In this document: positions 50,821 through 59,896 of the stretch, in pieces
Layout of the letters: every line of letters begins with the position of its first letter
Numbering within the stretch: position 1 is the first letter of the stretch
Assembly (NCBI GenBank): GCA_965658445.1
Contig: CBFHSF010000002.1
Location: 284,581 to 348,580, forward strand
DNA from: CBFHSF01 sp965658445
GTDB taxonomy: Bacteria; Bacteroidota; Bacteroidia; Flavobacteriales; Schleiferiaceae
Direction: 5' to 3'
Length of the DNA: 64,000 nt
Position numbers and translations under genes: made by a program
Notes under the pieces: generated by a model
What the model saw: only the letters and a program-made list of their open reading frames with translations
The model's database searches: none
Told to the model about the DNA's origin: nothing

Positions 50821-52620
50821 TTAGAGCTGATCACCCCGCAAGGATCTAAATCGCTCACGAGCTTCTTTGGAAAAGATGCTATTGGGATATCTAGAAAACA
50901 CCTCTTGATAGGCATCCATTGCCAATTGTACATCTCCTTTTTGCTCTTCATACAACCTACCCAACCAATAGACCGCATCATCTTTAAAAAAGGATCTACG
51001 GGGCAAATTCCTCAACTGCTCCAGCAAGGCGATGGCATCGTCATAAGATTGAGCGCGTCTTTTGATTTCTGACTTGCGATAGAGAATCTCATCCAACAAG
51101 GGATCTGCAATGGGCTGTGATTGCAAGGAATCTAACAATGCAAAAGCCTTCTCGTCTTCTCCCTGAAAAATCAATAAATCCGCATGGGCAAATCGCTTCA
51201 TGGGAATGACGGTAGTGTCCAAATCTAGATTTGAGGAAATGAGAAGCCACATGTTCATGGCATCGTTGGCAATGAGTTTGTCTGGACTTGCCTTGAGGCC
51301 GTTAAACTGAGCTTTGGCCCATTCAAAATCTCCTTGGTAATAGGAAATCATGGCTTTGTTGTACTTGGCCTGTTGGCCGATGGGGTTGGTTTCAAAGGCC
51401 TTTTCTACGCGAGCATACATCAAAAGCGCTTCCACGTAATCTCCCATAGCCATTAAGGTTTCTGCCATTTGCATTTGAGTCTCTGCGAATTCGCGCTTTC
51501 TCCCATTGCTCTCTTCTAAGGCCATTTCCAATTCGGCGTAAGCCTCTTTTGGATTCTTAAAGGGCCCTGTAAGAATTCGTGCCTTTTGTCTTCTTAGCGT
51601 CACGTAAATCACCTCAAAGTCAGGCTGATCCAACATGATTTGAATTTTGTCTAATAGTCCTTGCCACTGTGCCAAATCAGCAAAGCTCTCCTTGAGCTGA
51701 ACTTCCTCCACCTCTAAGACAATTCCACGTGCATCGTAGTAATAGGGATGATCAGGTCCTTTTTTAATGAGGTACTCAAAGGTTTGCTGAGCCATGGCAT
51801 ACTCTTCATTTTGAAAGGCGGCAACCCCCATGTCATACATTTCTCTATCCATAGCAAAGCCTCTTTTTTCTAGAGCCTTGTATTGGATAAACGCCATGGA
51901 ATAATTGCTCTCCTGCAGATACAGCCAAATTAAAAGTTCCGTGTATACAGGGTTTTCACTTTCACGCATCTTTTGCAAAAGCGAAGTCCTCACGATTCTA
52001 TTGATATCGTTATTGGGATCCTTGCTCACGGAGCGAGAAAGCGTAGTTTTTATGCTATTGAGATAAGAAGAGCTAACCTCTACCATCTTGAGGTATTCAT
52101 CAAACATGGCTTCTATATCCCCCATCTCAGCGTACACCAATGCCTTTTGATAGTGGAAGGTCATGTTGGGAGCCAGCACTTCCGCGCGAGTAAACACTCT
52201 TAAGGCTTGATCAAAAAGACCGTAATTGGTGAGGGACTGCCCCAATTGATAAGACAGACCAGGATTCTTTACCAAAAAGGGATCCAGCTCTTCAAAGCAA
52301 TCTTCTTCTTCGGCAACCGATTCCATCTGAACGGCCACCCAAATCTTGTCTACCAATAAATAAGGAGATCGAGAAGGGGTTACTTCGCGTTGCGAATCTA
52401 CCAAAGAAAGGGCTTTGAAATACTTTTGAGCATTGACAAAGTTGGTCAACCTAAGGGCGTATACGTCGGGTGTTGGACCCAACTTGTACTCATCGGCAAG
52501 AATGGCCTCTGCCTTTTCGTACTCGCCCTCTTCCACGTATTTTCTCGCCAATTCTACCTGCCCGTTGACCCAAGTAAAAACAAGGGTAAAGAGAAGAGTG
52601 AGTAGGCGAGTTTTTATCAT
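50821..52620 (-). CDS. Exported TPR-repeat protein (599 residues)
   Basis: A signal peptide (residues 1-20, ending WVNG) is followed by helical repeats throughout: ARKYVEEGEYEKAEAILADE, YEMGVAAFQNEEYAMAQQTF-type units and, at the end, LGRLYEEQKGDVQLAMDAYQEVFSRYPNS (split here as LGRLYEEQKGDVQLAMDAYQ). These are TPR-type superhelices, as in periplasmic scaffolds such as BamD-like or secretion accessory proteins. The specific role is unknown. Its start overlaps the stop of the upstream lipoprotein gene by 4 bases (ATGA), so the two are co-translated with serS upstream. Confidence 0.82.
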   Translation of the reverse strand: MIKTRLLTLLFTLVFTWVNGQVELARKYVEEGEYEKAEAILADEYKLGPTPDVYALRLTNFVNAQKYFKALSLVDSQREVTPSRSPYLLVDKIWVAVQMESVAEEEDCFEELDPFLVKNPGLSYQLGQSLTNYGLFDQALRVFTRAEVLAPNMTFHYQKALVYAEMGDIEAMFDEYLKMVEVSSSYLNSIKTTLSRSVSKDPNNDINRIVRTSLLQKMRESENPVYTELLIWLYLQESNYSMAFIQYKALEKRGFAMDREMYDMGVAAFQNEEYAMAQQTFEYLIKKGPDHPYYYDARGIVLEVEEVQLKESFADLAQWQGLLDKIQIMLDQPDFEVIYVTLRRQKARILTGPFKNPKEAYAELEMALEESNGRKREFAETQMQMAETLMAMGDYVEALLMYARVEKAFETNPIGQQAKYNKAMISYYQGDFEWAKAQFNGLKASPDKLIANDAMNMWLLISSNLDLDTTVIPMKRFAHADLLIFQGEDEKAFALLDSLQSQPIADPLLDEILYRKSEIKRRAQSYDDAIALLEQLRNLPRRSFFKDDAVYWLGRLYEEQKGDVQLAMDAYQEVFSRYPNSIFSKEARERFRSLRGDQL

Positions 52621-53171
52621 GGGTTGAAGTATCCGTTTTGATCCATATAATTCATCAAGCTATCTAGTTCCACGGAAAGGGAATCCATGGTTTCTATGGC
52701 TTGAGCTGCAAGGGGAACCCTCTTGGTCACGTTGTTTTGCAAAGTCAAAACCGCCATCCTTTCGGAGGCCATGAACTCATAGACCTGAGCAGAATCCAAA
52801 GCATTATTCTTTAAATCTACCATTAATTTCTCAAGTTGTTCACTCGCATAGGTCAACTCCTGAGTAAAATCCGATCTATCCTTAGCCATCTTCTGCAAGT
52901 ATTTAGCGTCTGCGATAACTTCAGAAATTATGTCTATGTGCTTGTTGGCGAAGGCCGTATCTCTCAATTTCCTCTTGATTACGCTGGCGCGAGAATTGGC
53001 ATAAGCATTCCACTTGGCCAAGGTATCTGCATTGATGGAGGCCACCTGATTCTGAAGAGAATCTACGGTGGACTGGAGCTGCTTAAGCTCATCCATTTCA
53101 CTTTGGTAATCTGAGGTACTACAAGCCATAGCCACCGCGGCTAGAGCCCAAAAGGAAAGAAATTTCTTCAT
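52617..53171 (-). CDS. Coiled-coil lipoprotein, unknown function
   Basis: A 184-residue lipoprotein (signal sequence with lipobox VAMAC, Cys about residue 17). The rest is almost all helix with heptad patterning, for example SEMDELKQLQSTVDSLQNQV and SVELDSLMNYMDQNG, so it is probably an extended coiled coil. No family recognised. I set the ATG at 53171, one base from the serS stop codon; a TTG further upstream would overlap serS. The next gene begins inside its stop codon (ATGA). Confidence 0.75.
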   Translation of the reverse strand: MKKFLSFWALAAVAMACSTSDYQSEMDELKQLQSTVDSLQNQVASINADTLAKWNAYANSRASVIKRKLRDTAFANKHIDIISEVIADAKYLQKMAKDRSDFTQELTYASEQLEKLMVDLKNNALDSAQVYEFMASERMAVLTLQNNVTKRVPLAAQAIETMDSLSVELDSLMNYMDQNGYFNP

Positions 53172-53172
53172 A

Positions 53173-54441
53173 TTAAATCTTGTCAAAGCGCGTGTAAGGA
53201 ACCAATACTTCTGGAATCACAACGCCTTCTTCGGTTTGATTATTTTCCAAAAGGGCTGCCAAAATTCTCGGCAATGCCATGGCAGATCCGTTGAGAGTGT
53301 GACATAAATGAGTCTTCTTGTCCTCTCCGCGGTATCTCAGCTTCAATCTATTGCTCTGGAACGTCTCAAAGTTAGAAACAGAACTTACCTCCAACCATCT
53401 CTTCTGAGCCGCAGACCACACCTCAAAGTCGTAGGTGATGGAGCTCGCAAATCCCAAGTCGCCACCACACAATCTCAAAACGCGGTAAGGAAGTCCCAAA
53501 GACTTGAGAATCCCAGCAACGTGGCTTACCATTTTGTCAAGTAGCGCCTCAGAATCCTCTGGACGAGTAATCCCTACAATTTCCACTTTATCAAATTGGT
53601 GCAAGCGGTTGAGTCCGCGAACGTCCTTACCGTAAGAACCTGCCTCTCTCCTAAAACAAGGAGTGTAGGCAGTTCTCAAAATGGGAAAATCTTCCGCCTT
53701 AACAATCTCATCTCTAAAGATATTGGTCACGGGAACCTCTGCGGTAGGAATCACGTAAAGGTTGTCTTGTGGCATATGGTACATCTGACCTTCCTTGTCC
53801 GGAAGTTGTCCGGTTCCAAAACCAGAATCTTCATTCACGAAGAATGGAGGAAGAACTTCTTCAAAACCAGCATCTGTATTGACGTCCAAGAAATAATTGA
53901 TCAAGGCTCGCTGAAGTCTGGCTCCTTTTCCGTTGTATACTGGGAAACCAGCACCTGTAATTTTCACCCCCATTTCAAAGTCAATGAGGTTGTATTTCTT
54001 GGCTACTTCCCAGTGTGGAAGAGCTTCCTCAGACAAGCTGGGAATCTCGCCAACGTTTTCAATAATTTCGTTGTCGTCCTCTGTCATACCCGCCGGAACC
54101 GCATCTTGCGGAGGATTGGGAAGAGAAACGATCAAATGATACAACTCCTCTTCAATTTCGTGAAGAAGAGCCGTAAACTCCTTGGTCTTCTCCTTTAACT
54201 GAGAAGTCTCTTCTTTGAGGGCATTGGCTTCCTGGGCCTTGCCCTCCTTGTATAATTGTCCAATGGCCTTGGCCTTTTGATTGGCCTCAGCTAGGGTGTC
54301 GTCAAGTTCTTTTTGAACAGATCGCTTGCGCTCATCTACTTTCAAAATAGAATCAACGGTCGCGCGGGCATCAATGCCTCTCTTAGTCAATGCCTGTACA
54401 ATCTGATCGGCCTCGTTTCTAAGTCTTTGAATCTGTATCAT
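53173..54441 (-). CDS. serS: Seryl-tRNA synthetase
   Basis: SerRS charges tRNA-Ser. The 422-residue class II enzyme has the N-terminal antiparallel coiled coil (about residues 25-100) that grips the long arm of tRNA-Ser, motif 2 FRREAGSYGKDVRGLNRLHQ with the FxKVE part following, and motif 3 LNGSAMALPRILAALLENNQ with the conserved Arg that binds ATP. Pro-rich linker NLPNPP-type sequence is visible as SLPNPPQDAVPAG. The ATG at 54441 was chosen because the protein family starts with IQxxR; codons further upstream overlap the promoter box. Confidence 0.97.
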   Translation of the reverse strand: MIQIQRLRNEADQIVQALTKRGIDARATVDSILKVDERKRSVQKELDDTLAEANQKAKAIGQLYKEGKAQEANALKEETSQLKEKTKEFTALLHEIEEELYHLIVSLPNPPQDAVPAGMTEDDNEIIENVGEIPSLSEEALPHWEVAKKYNLIDFEMGVKITGAGFPVYNGKGARLQRALINYFLDVNTDAGFEEVLPPFFVNEDSGFGTGQLPDKEGQMYHMPQDNLYVIPTAEVPVTNIFRDEIVKAEDFPILRTAYTPCFRREAGSYGKDVRGLNRLHQFDKVEIVGITRPEDSEALLDKMVSHVAGILKSLGLPYRVLRLCGGDLGFASSITYDFEVWSAAQKRWLEVSSVSNFETFQSNRLKLRYRGEDKKTHLCHTLNGSAMALPRILAALLENNQTEEGVVIPEVLVPYTRFDKI

Positions 54442-54460
54442 GTAACCTTTGTATTTGCGG

Positions 54461-54468
54461 CAAATATA
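54461..54468 (-). promoter_or_regulatory. -7 promoter box of serS
   Basis: TATATTTG on the minus strand, 19 bases before the ATG, giving a leader of only about 13 bases. The -33 region is not clear. Confidence 0.5.
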
Positions 54469-54555
54469 AAATGGAAAAGCCAATTATAGATGCAGCGCAA
54501 TTAGAAATTATCTTTATAAAACGGTCTAAAAAACTGTAGCGGGTTCAAACAAAAA

Positions 54556-54578
54556 AGCCCCGCGCAATGCGCAGGGCT
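54556..54578 (-). terminator. Terminator of the rplU-rpmA operon
   Basis: The stem AGCCC-GCGC / GCGC-GGGCT with one mismatch is followed on the minus strand by a run of T. It lies 23 bases after rpmA. Confidence 0.88.
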
Positions 54579-54601
54579 CTATACTTTAGGGTACGATTTC
54601 C

Positions 54602-54862
54602 TTACGCTTCTACTGGAGAAATGGAAACGTATGAACGGTTGTCTTTTTTCTTAGTAAAAACAACGGTTCCATCAACCAATGCAAAAAGAGTATGGTCTTT
54701 TCCCATTCCAACATTCTCGCCTGGATTGTGCTTGGTACCTCTCTGGCGAACGATAATGTTACCTGCAATTGCAGACTGTCCTCCGAAGATTTTTACCCCA
54801 AGGCGTTTACTTTCTGATTCGCGTCCGTTCTTAGAACTACCGACACCTTTCTTATGAGCCAT
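54602..54862 (-). CDS. rpmA: Large-subunit ribosomal protein bL27
   Basis: L27 lies at the peptidyl-transferase centre of the 50S subunit. The 86-residue protein begins MAHKKGVGSSKNGRESESKR and has GNIIVRQRGTKHNPGENVGM, both diagnostic. It has no cleavable N-terminal extension (the Firmicutes type starts earlier), so no processing is needed. It follows rplU after 54 bases, the common order. Confidence 0.98.
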   Translation of the reverse strand: MAHKKGVGSSKNGRESESKRLGVKIFGGQSAIAGNIIVRQRGTKHNPGENVGMGKDHTLFALVDGTVVFTKKKDNRSYVSISPVEA

Positions 54863-54916
54863 GGTTTATATTTTTATTGAGTTTGTACTTATACTTTAAT
54901 TTACGTCCGGTTCTAA

Positions 54917-55225
54917 TTAACCGATCTTTCCGATTTTGATAGAAGTCAAAGACTGGCGGTGACCATTCTTCTTTTCATATCCTTTACGGCGTTTCTTTTT
55001 GAAGACAATTACTTTATCTCCTTTAAGGTGAGCTTGAACTTTCGCTTCCACTTTTACACCTTCTATAACCGGGGCGCCAACAGTAACTTTTCCGTTATCG
55101 TCCGTCAAAAGAACTCTGTCGAAAGTAACTTTTTTACCTTCTGCAGTGTCCAAACGGTGAACGTAAAGCTGTTGATCTTTTTGCACTTTGTACTGGTGCC
55201 CTGCTATCTCAACAATTGCGTACAT
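54917..55225 (-). CDS. rplU: Large-subunit ribosomal protein bL21
   Basis: L21 binds 23S rRNA on the 50S surface. The 102-residue protein begins MYAIVEIAGHQYKVQKDQQL and ends with the basic loop VIVFKKKRRKGYEKKNGHRQ followed by SLTSIKIGKIG, which is typical. It leads the operon with rpmA. A perfect -7 box lies about 94 bases upstream, leaving a leader of about 85 bases in which an autoregulatory site could sit. Confidence 0.98.
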   Translation of the reverse strand: MYAIVEIAGHQYKVQKDQQLYVHRLDTAEGKKVTFDRVLLTDDNGKVTVGAPVIEGVKVEAKVQAHLKGDKVIVFKKKRRKGYEKKNGHRQSLTSIKIGKIG

Positions 55226-55318
55226 CTTGTTCTAATTAAATATCTAACTAATGTTTGTTTCCCCTATCTCTGACCCACGGGACTTTTGAATTGATCCATT
55301 TGCCTTAAATAAGGGGCG

Positions 55319-55326
55319 CAAAGATA
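55319..55326 (-). promoter_or_regulatory. -7 promoter box of rplU-rpmA
   Basis: TATCTTTG on the minus strand, followed by GCGCCCC as at the HU promoter. No clear TTG is seen at -33. Confidence 0.55.
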
Positions 55327-55443
55327 TAAAACTTATTGGTTGTTAACCTCCTCGTGTTAAAAAAAATCTTCACCCCTTCCTTCGTGTGGGCAAAGGTACC
55401 CATTTTTTCCACCCCTATACCCTTCCAAAATCTCTTGTTTTGT

Positions 55444-55451
55444 TACATTTG
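55444..55451 (+). promoter_or_regulatory. -7 promoter box of the M16 peptidase operon
   Basis: TACATTTG is a perfect match. The nearest TTG lies too close upstream to be the -33 element. Confidence 0.45.
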
Positions 55452-55585
55452 AGGGCTACTTGAAAAAAGTGAAACAACAATTATGTGATGTCTCTACGAT
55501 ACTCGCCCCTCAAAAAACTACTCCCTGAGTTGTGAGAGTTGGAGGACATTCCATCTGACCATTAGAAAATTTAAACATTATCCAG

Positions 55586-56908
55586 ATGAAAAAACTGAGC
55601 TTGGTTCTGCTCATGGCCGTTATTGGCCTAGGAGCCTCAGCCCAAAAGACCAACATCAAATACGAAGAATTTGATTTGGACAACGGGCTACACGTGATCT
55701 TACATCAAGACAACTCTACACCCATTGTAGCGGTATCTGTTCTTTACCACGTAGGAAGTAAAAACGAAGATCCCGGAAGAACGGGTTTTGCTCACTTCTT
55801 TGAGCACCTTTTATTTGAAGGTTCTGAAAACATTGGACGTGGAGAGTACATGGAGCTCGTACAGAGCAACGGAGGTGCCCTTAACGCCAACACGACACAA
55901 GATCGTACGTTCTACTACGAAATCCTTCCTTCCAACCAGTTGGAGTTGGGATTGTGGATGGAGTCTGAAAGAATGCTTCACGCCAAAATCGACAATGACG
56001 GTGTAGAAACACAAAGAGAAGTGGTAAAAGAAGAAAAGAGAATGCGTGTGGACAACCAGCCTTACGGTACCTTTATTTCTACCATGTTTAAAAATGCATT
56101 CCCCAACTACTTCTACGAGTGGGCGGTTATTGGAAGCATGGAAGATTTGAATGCGGCTCAACTTGATGAGTTCATTGCATTCTACAAGAAGTTCTACGTT
56201 CCCAACAACGCAACCCTTTCTATTGCCGGGGACTTGGACATCAAAGAAACCAAAGCACTTATCGTAAAGTACTTCAACGACATTCCTCGCGGTGCAGAAG
56301 TAGTTCAGCCCGTTGCTGAGTTGAAGCCATTGGGTGGAGAAGTAAGAGAGACGGTTTACGACAACATTCAATTGCCAGGTCTCTTTGTAGGATACCGCAT
56401 GCCAGAGCAAGATCACCCAGATGCTTACGCACTATCTATTCTATCTACCGTTCTTTCTGACGGTCCTTCTTCTCGAGTAACCAAGAGAATGGTTGACCAA
56501 GAGCAGGTAGCCATTCAAGCACTTTCTTTTGCGTACTCTTTGGAAGACGCTGGAGTTTTCATCAACCTTGCCATTGCAAACCAAGGAAAAACCACAGGTG
56601 AAATTGAAGTGATTTTTGACGAGGAAGTTGCTAAGGTTCAGAATGAGATGATTACTGAAAAAGAATTGGAAACGGCTCTTAACAAAATTGAAAATTCATT
56701 TGTGAGCTCAGTAGGTTCCATGGCCGGTGTCGCAGAAAATCTTGCCAACTACCACGTATACTACGGAGACGCAGGATTGATCAATGACGAAATTGAGAGA
56801 TACCGCAAGGTGACTCGAGAGGACATCATGAGAGTAGCCAAGCAGTACTTGGTGAAAGAGAACCGCGTAATCCTAGAATACCTTCCCAAATCAGCCCAAA
56901 ATCAATAA
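55586..56908 (+). CDS. M16 family metallopeptidase, catalytic subunit
   Basis: A 440-residue zinc peptidase of the pitrilysin/insulinase family. Signal peptide MKKLSLVLLMAVIGLGASA, then the inverted zinc motif HFFEH (within FAHFFEHLLFEGS, around residue 73) with the distal Glu in the following helix (VKEEKRMRVDNQPYG). It is a half-size (two-domain) enzyme that should pair with a second non-catalytic subunit. The next gene, 9 bases downstream, encodes a protein lacking the motif, so the two likely form the heterodimer seen in bacterial M16B proteins. The periplasmic substrate is unknown. Confidence 0.92.
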   Translation: MKKLSLVLLMAVIGLGASAQKTNIKYEEFDLDNGLHVILHQDNSTPIVAVSVLYHVGSKNEDPGRTGFAHFFEHLLFEGSENIGRGEYMELVQSNGGALNANTTQDRTFYYEILPSNQLELGLWMESERMLHAKIDNDGVETQREVVKEEKRMRVDNQPYGTFISTMFKNAFPNYFYEWAVIGSMEDLNAAQLDEFIAFYKKFYVPNNATLSIAGDLDIKETKALIVKYFNDIPRGAEVVQPVAELKPLGGEVRETVYDNIQLPGLFVGYRMPEQDHPDAYALSILSTVLSDGPSSRVTKRMVDQEQVAIQALSFAYSLEDAGVFINLAIANQGKTTGEIEVIFDEEVAKVQNEMITEKELETALNKIENSFVSSVGSMAGVAENLANYHVYYGDAGLINDEIERYRKVTREDIMRVAKQYLVKENRVILEYLPKSAQNQ

Positions 56909-56917
56909 TCATAAGCA

Positions 56918-59017
56918 ATGAATACGATTAAGATGAAAAAATATACATTCCTATTGCTAATGGCCTTGGTTTCTACGGTAACCTTTGGTCAGTTAGACAG
57001 AAGCGTACGTCCTGAACCAGGACGTGCAAGAATTCCAGAAATTGCAGAATACAAAGAATATACTCTAGACAATGGATTGCGCGTATTTGTAGTACAAAAC
57101 GACAAATTGCCTCGCGTATCTATGTCTTTGATTATTGACAGAGACCCTATCGTTGAAGGGGACAAAGCTGGAGTTTTAGAAATGGCTGGTGAGTTGCTTT
57201 CCAAGGGAACTGCCAAGACCTCTAAAGATGACCTCAACGAGGAAATCGACTTTATGGGTGCTAGACTTTCTACAAGCGCTAACTCTGTATTTGCCTCTTC
57301 GCTTTCTACTCACACTGAGAAGATGATGGAAATCATGGCCGAAGTGGCGCTTTACCCAAACTTTACTCAAGAGGAGTTTGACAAGATCAAAACTCAAATT
57401 GAGTCTGGATTGGTTTCTGCCAAAGACGACCCCAACACCATGGCGAGCAACGTTATGAACGCTATGTTGTACGGAAAGGGTCACCCCTACGGTGAATTGA
57501 TGACGGAAGAAACCGTTCAGAACATCACCGTTGCAGATTGTCAGCAGTACTACAACGAATACTTTAAGCCCAACCACGCATACTTGGCCATTGTTGGAGA
57601 CATTTCTCCTCGCAAGGCTAAGAAATGGGCTAAGAAATACTTTGGTGAGTGGCAAGCGGGAGACATCCCAACGTTCACTTACGGTTTCCCTGAGGCTCCT
57701 CAAGGACCACGCGTAGCTTTTGTAAACAGAGATGCCAACGTACAGTCTGTTATTCGCGTAGGAAACGCAGTAGACCTTAAGCCCGGTGCTTCGGATATGG
57801 AGTCTGTAAGAGTAATGAACCAAATCTTGGGAGGCGGTTCTATGGGAAGACTTTTCAAAAACCTTAGAGAGGACAAAGCCTACACATACGGATCGTATTC
57901 TTCAATCGGTTCTGACCGCTTGGTAGGTTCTTTCACAGCGACTGCTGAAGTGAGAAACGAAGTTACGGATAGCGCGGTAGCTCAGATCCTCTACGAACTC
58001 AACCGAATTCGTACAGAAGGTGTTTCTGAAGAAGAGTTGAGAGCTGCTAAAAATAACATTGCAGGAAGCTTTGGACGCTCTTTGGAGTCTCCACAAACGG
58101 TTTCTCGCTTTGCATTAAACATTGCTCGCTACGATCTTCCGGAAGATTACTACAACAACTACTTGTCTCGTTTGGAGGCAGTAACCGTTGCAGATGTTCA
58201 AGCCGCTGCTCAGAAGTACATTGACCTCAACAACATCACCATTACGGTAGTTGGTAAATCTACTGAGGTAGCGGAAGGTCTTAAGGTATTTGGAAGCTTC
58301 CAGTACTACGACTACTTGGCAAATGTTGCTGAGGAGCCTTCACTTCCCGTTCCAGAAGGTGTAACTGCAGAGACCGTTCTCAACGATTACTTTGCCGCCA
58401 TCGGAGGTATGGATAAGATCAAAGGCATAAAGTCTTTGTACACCACAGGAGAAATGGTAGTTCCCGGTGCGCCCTCTGCAATTTCTTACATGGAGGCAGT
58501 GAAAAGCCCCAAGTACGTAATGTCTTTGAGCATGAGCATGGGTGGACAAACCATGGAGGTTCAGAAAGAATTGTACGACGGCAAGAAAGGACAAACTTCT
58601 GGAATGGCTCCAGCCCAAGACATGGACGAAGCCAAGATTGCGGAAGTGAAAGAAAAGATTGCCAACCCTGTTGGACAGACGGCTTACCTAAATCCTGAAA
58701 ACGGATACACTCTTAAGGTTACACGCGCCAAGAGAATGGGCGAAGAAGTAGTGTACGCTCTTGAGATCACCGACAAAGACGGAAAGGTTTCTACAGAGTA
58801 CTACGGAGCAGAGTCTCACCTATTGGTAGCTCAAGAATCTACAGAGGAAGGTCCCCAAGGTCCTATTTCAGTTTCAGGAACTATTTCTGACTACAAGGAG
58901 TTTGGCGGAATTAAATTCGCTACGAAAATCGAGCAGAAAGCCGGTCCTCAAAATGTTTCAATCACCATTGAGAACATTGAGGTAAACGGAAAAATTGATT
59001 CTAAGCTTTTCAAGTAA
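56918..59017 (+). CDS. M16 family protein, non-catalytic subunit with extra C-terminal domain
   Basis: A 699-residue exported protein. Residues 1-25 are a signal peptide. Residues about 40-460 form an M16 pair of domains in which HxxEH is replaced (VLEMAGELLSKGT), so it cannot bind zinc there, while the Arg/Tyr substrate segment FKNLREDKAYTYGSYSSIGS is kept. The last ~220 residues (from GGMDKIKGIKSLYTTGEMVV) form a separate beta-rich domain resembling LolA-like or outer-membrane-lipoprotein-sorting proteins, a fusion common in Bacteroidota. It should associate with the upstream catalytic subunit. An ATG at 56933 is an alternative start. Confidence 0.9.
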   Translation: MNTIKMKKYTFLLLMALVSTVTFGQLDRSVRPEPGRARIPEIAEYKEYTLDNGLRVFVVQNDKLPRVSMSLIIDRDPIVEGDKAGVLEMAGELLSKGTAKTSKDDLNEEIDFMGARLSTSANSVFASSLSTHTEKMMEIMAEVALYPNFTQEEFDKIKTQIESGLVSAKDDPNTMASNVMNAMLYGKGHPYGELMTEETVQNITVADCQQYYNEYFKPNHAYLAIVGDISPRKAKKWAKKYFGEWQAGDIPTFTYGFPEAPQGPRVAFVNRDANVQSVIRVGNAVDLKPGASDMESVRVMNQILGGGSMGRLFKNLREDKAYTYGSYSSIGSDRLVGSFTATAEVRNEVTDSAVAQILYELNRIRTEGVSEEELRAAKNNIAGSFGRSLESPQTVSRFALNIARYDLPEDYYNNYLSRLEAVTVADVQAAAQKYIDLNNITITVVGKSTEVAEGLKVFGSFQYYDYLANVAEEPSLPVPEGVTAETVLNDYFAAIGGMDKIKGIKSLYTTGEMVVPGAPSAISYMEAVKSPKYVMSLSMSMGGQTMEVQKELYDGKKGQTSGMAPAQDMDEAKIAEVKEKIANPVGQTAYLNPENGYTLKVTRAKRMGEEVVYALEITDKDGKVSTEYYGAESHLLVAQESTEEGPQGPISVSGTISDYKEFGGIKFATKIEQKAGPQNVSITIENIEVNGKIDSKLFK

Positions 59018-59047
59018 GCAACGATTCAATATAAATATCGAAAACAG

Positions 59048-59073
59048 AAAGCCCCTCCAATTGGAGGGGCTTT
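59048..59073 (+). terminator. Intrinsic terminator after the M16 operon
   Basis: The stem AAAGCCCCTCCAA / TTGGAGGGGCTTT forms a perfect palindrome followed by TTTTT, 30 bases after the gene. Confidence 0.92.
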
Positions 59074-59081
59074 TTTGTGTT

Positions 59082-59137
59082 GATGGGCTCACGTAGACGT
59101 ATACTCGTCGATGGGGACACGTCGATGGGTTCACCTA
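59082..59137 (+). repeat. Degenerate 7-base repeat array downstream of the M16 terminator
   Basis: Eight phased units: GATGGGC, TCACGTA, GACGTAT, ACTCGTC, GATGGGG, ACACGTC, GATGGGT, TCACCTA. GATGGGN alternates with NCNCGTN-like units at a 14-base period. It lies between convergent gene ends. Confidence 0.6.
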
Positions 59138-59167
59138 GCTGCGAACGATGCTTTTTTGCAAACAATA

Positions 59168-59809
59168 CTATTTCACTCTTACCACCATAAGTCCATCGCG
59201 AATGGGAAGCAATACGTTTTCTACCCTATCGTCTTCGTGAACTTTCTGATTGAACACAATGAGCTCAGCGGTATCAAGGTCCTTTGACTCTACCTTTTCC
59301 AAAACCTTCCCACTCCACAATACATTGTCCGCTATAATGAGTCCACCCGGATTCATGTGGGGCATGACCATGTCGTAGTAGTTAGAATAATTGCTCTTAT
59401 CCGCATCGATAAAGACCAAATCCCATTTTTCATTGAGGTCCCCCACAATTTGGGTGGCATCGCCAATGTGAAGAGTTACTACATCCTCCACCCCATTGGC
59501 CTTTAAATGCTCTTGAGTAAAAGGCATGAGTTCTTCATTGATATCTATGGTGTGAAGCTGCCCTCCCTCTGCTAACCCTTCCGCTAAACACACGGCAGAA
59601 TAGCCCGTATACGTTCCGATTTCAAGGATGCGCTTGGGCTGATGAATTTTTGAAATAAAGCTGAGCACGCGACCCTGCAGATGACCAGAGAGCATTCTGG
59701 GCATTAAAATTTTAGCCTGTGTATCACGGTTGAGCTTCTGAAGAGGTGCTGATTCTGAAGTCGTGTGTGCTTCGGCGTAAGCTTCTATGTTGGGATCAAT
59801 GAATTCCAT
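59168..59809 (-). CDS. Class I SAM-dependent O-methyltransferase (catechol-type)
   Basis: A 213-residue methyltransferase of the CCoAOMT/COMT-like group. It has ILEIGTYTGYSAVCLAEGLA (SAM motif I), LHTIDINEEL (motif with the acidic residue for ribose), and LVFIDADKSNYSNYYDMV with the divalent-metal-binding Asp residues. Members methylate catechols or related diols and need Mg2+. The substrate cannot be read. It ends just after the M16 operon terminator and is convergent with it. Confidence 0.9.
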   Translation of the reverse strand: MEFIDPNIEAYAEAHTTSESAPLQKLNRDTQAKILMPRMLSGHLQGRVLSFISKIHQPKRILEIGTYTGYSAVCLAEGLAEGGQLHTIDINEELMPFTQEHLKANGVEDVVTLHIGDATQIVGDLNEKWDLVFIDADKSNYSNYYDMVMPHMNPGGLIIADNVLWSGKVLEKVESKDLDTAELIVFNQKVHEDDRVENVLLPIRDGLMVVRVK

Positions 59810-59896
59810 AGTGGTATGGTTTAATAGTTTCCTATTGATGTATAAAGGTAAACAACCAAAAGTACAATCCTAAGGTTCTAGGATTTGTAGCCTGTC

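Larger units (their letters stand above)
55226..55585. other. 360-bp divergent intergenic region (rplU / M16 peptidases)
   Basis: No gene is seen here. It contains the minus-strand -7 box of rplU (55319-55326) and the plus-strand -7 box of the M16 operon (55444-55451). The rest is AT-rich sequence with no clear hairpin. The M16 leader would be about 130 bases. Confidence 0.75.

Noticed and set aside
54567..54857. A 96-codon plus-strand frame over rpmA
   Set aside because: It is the reverse strand of a clearly identified ribosomal protein gene.
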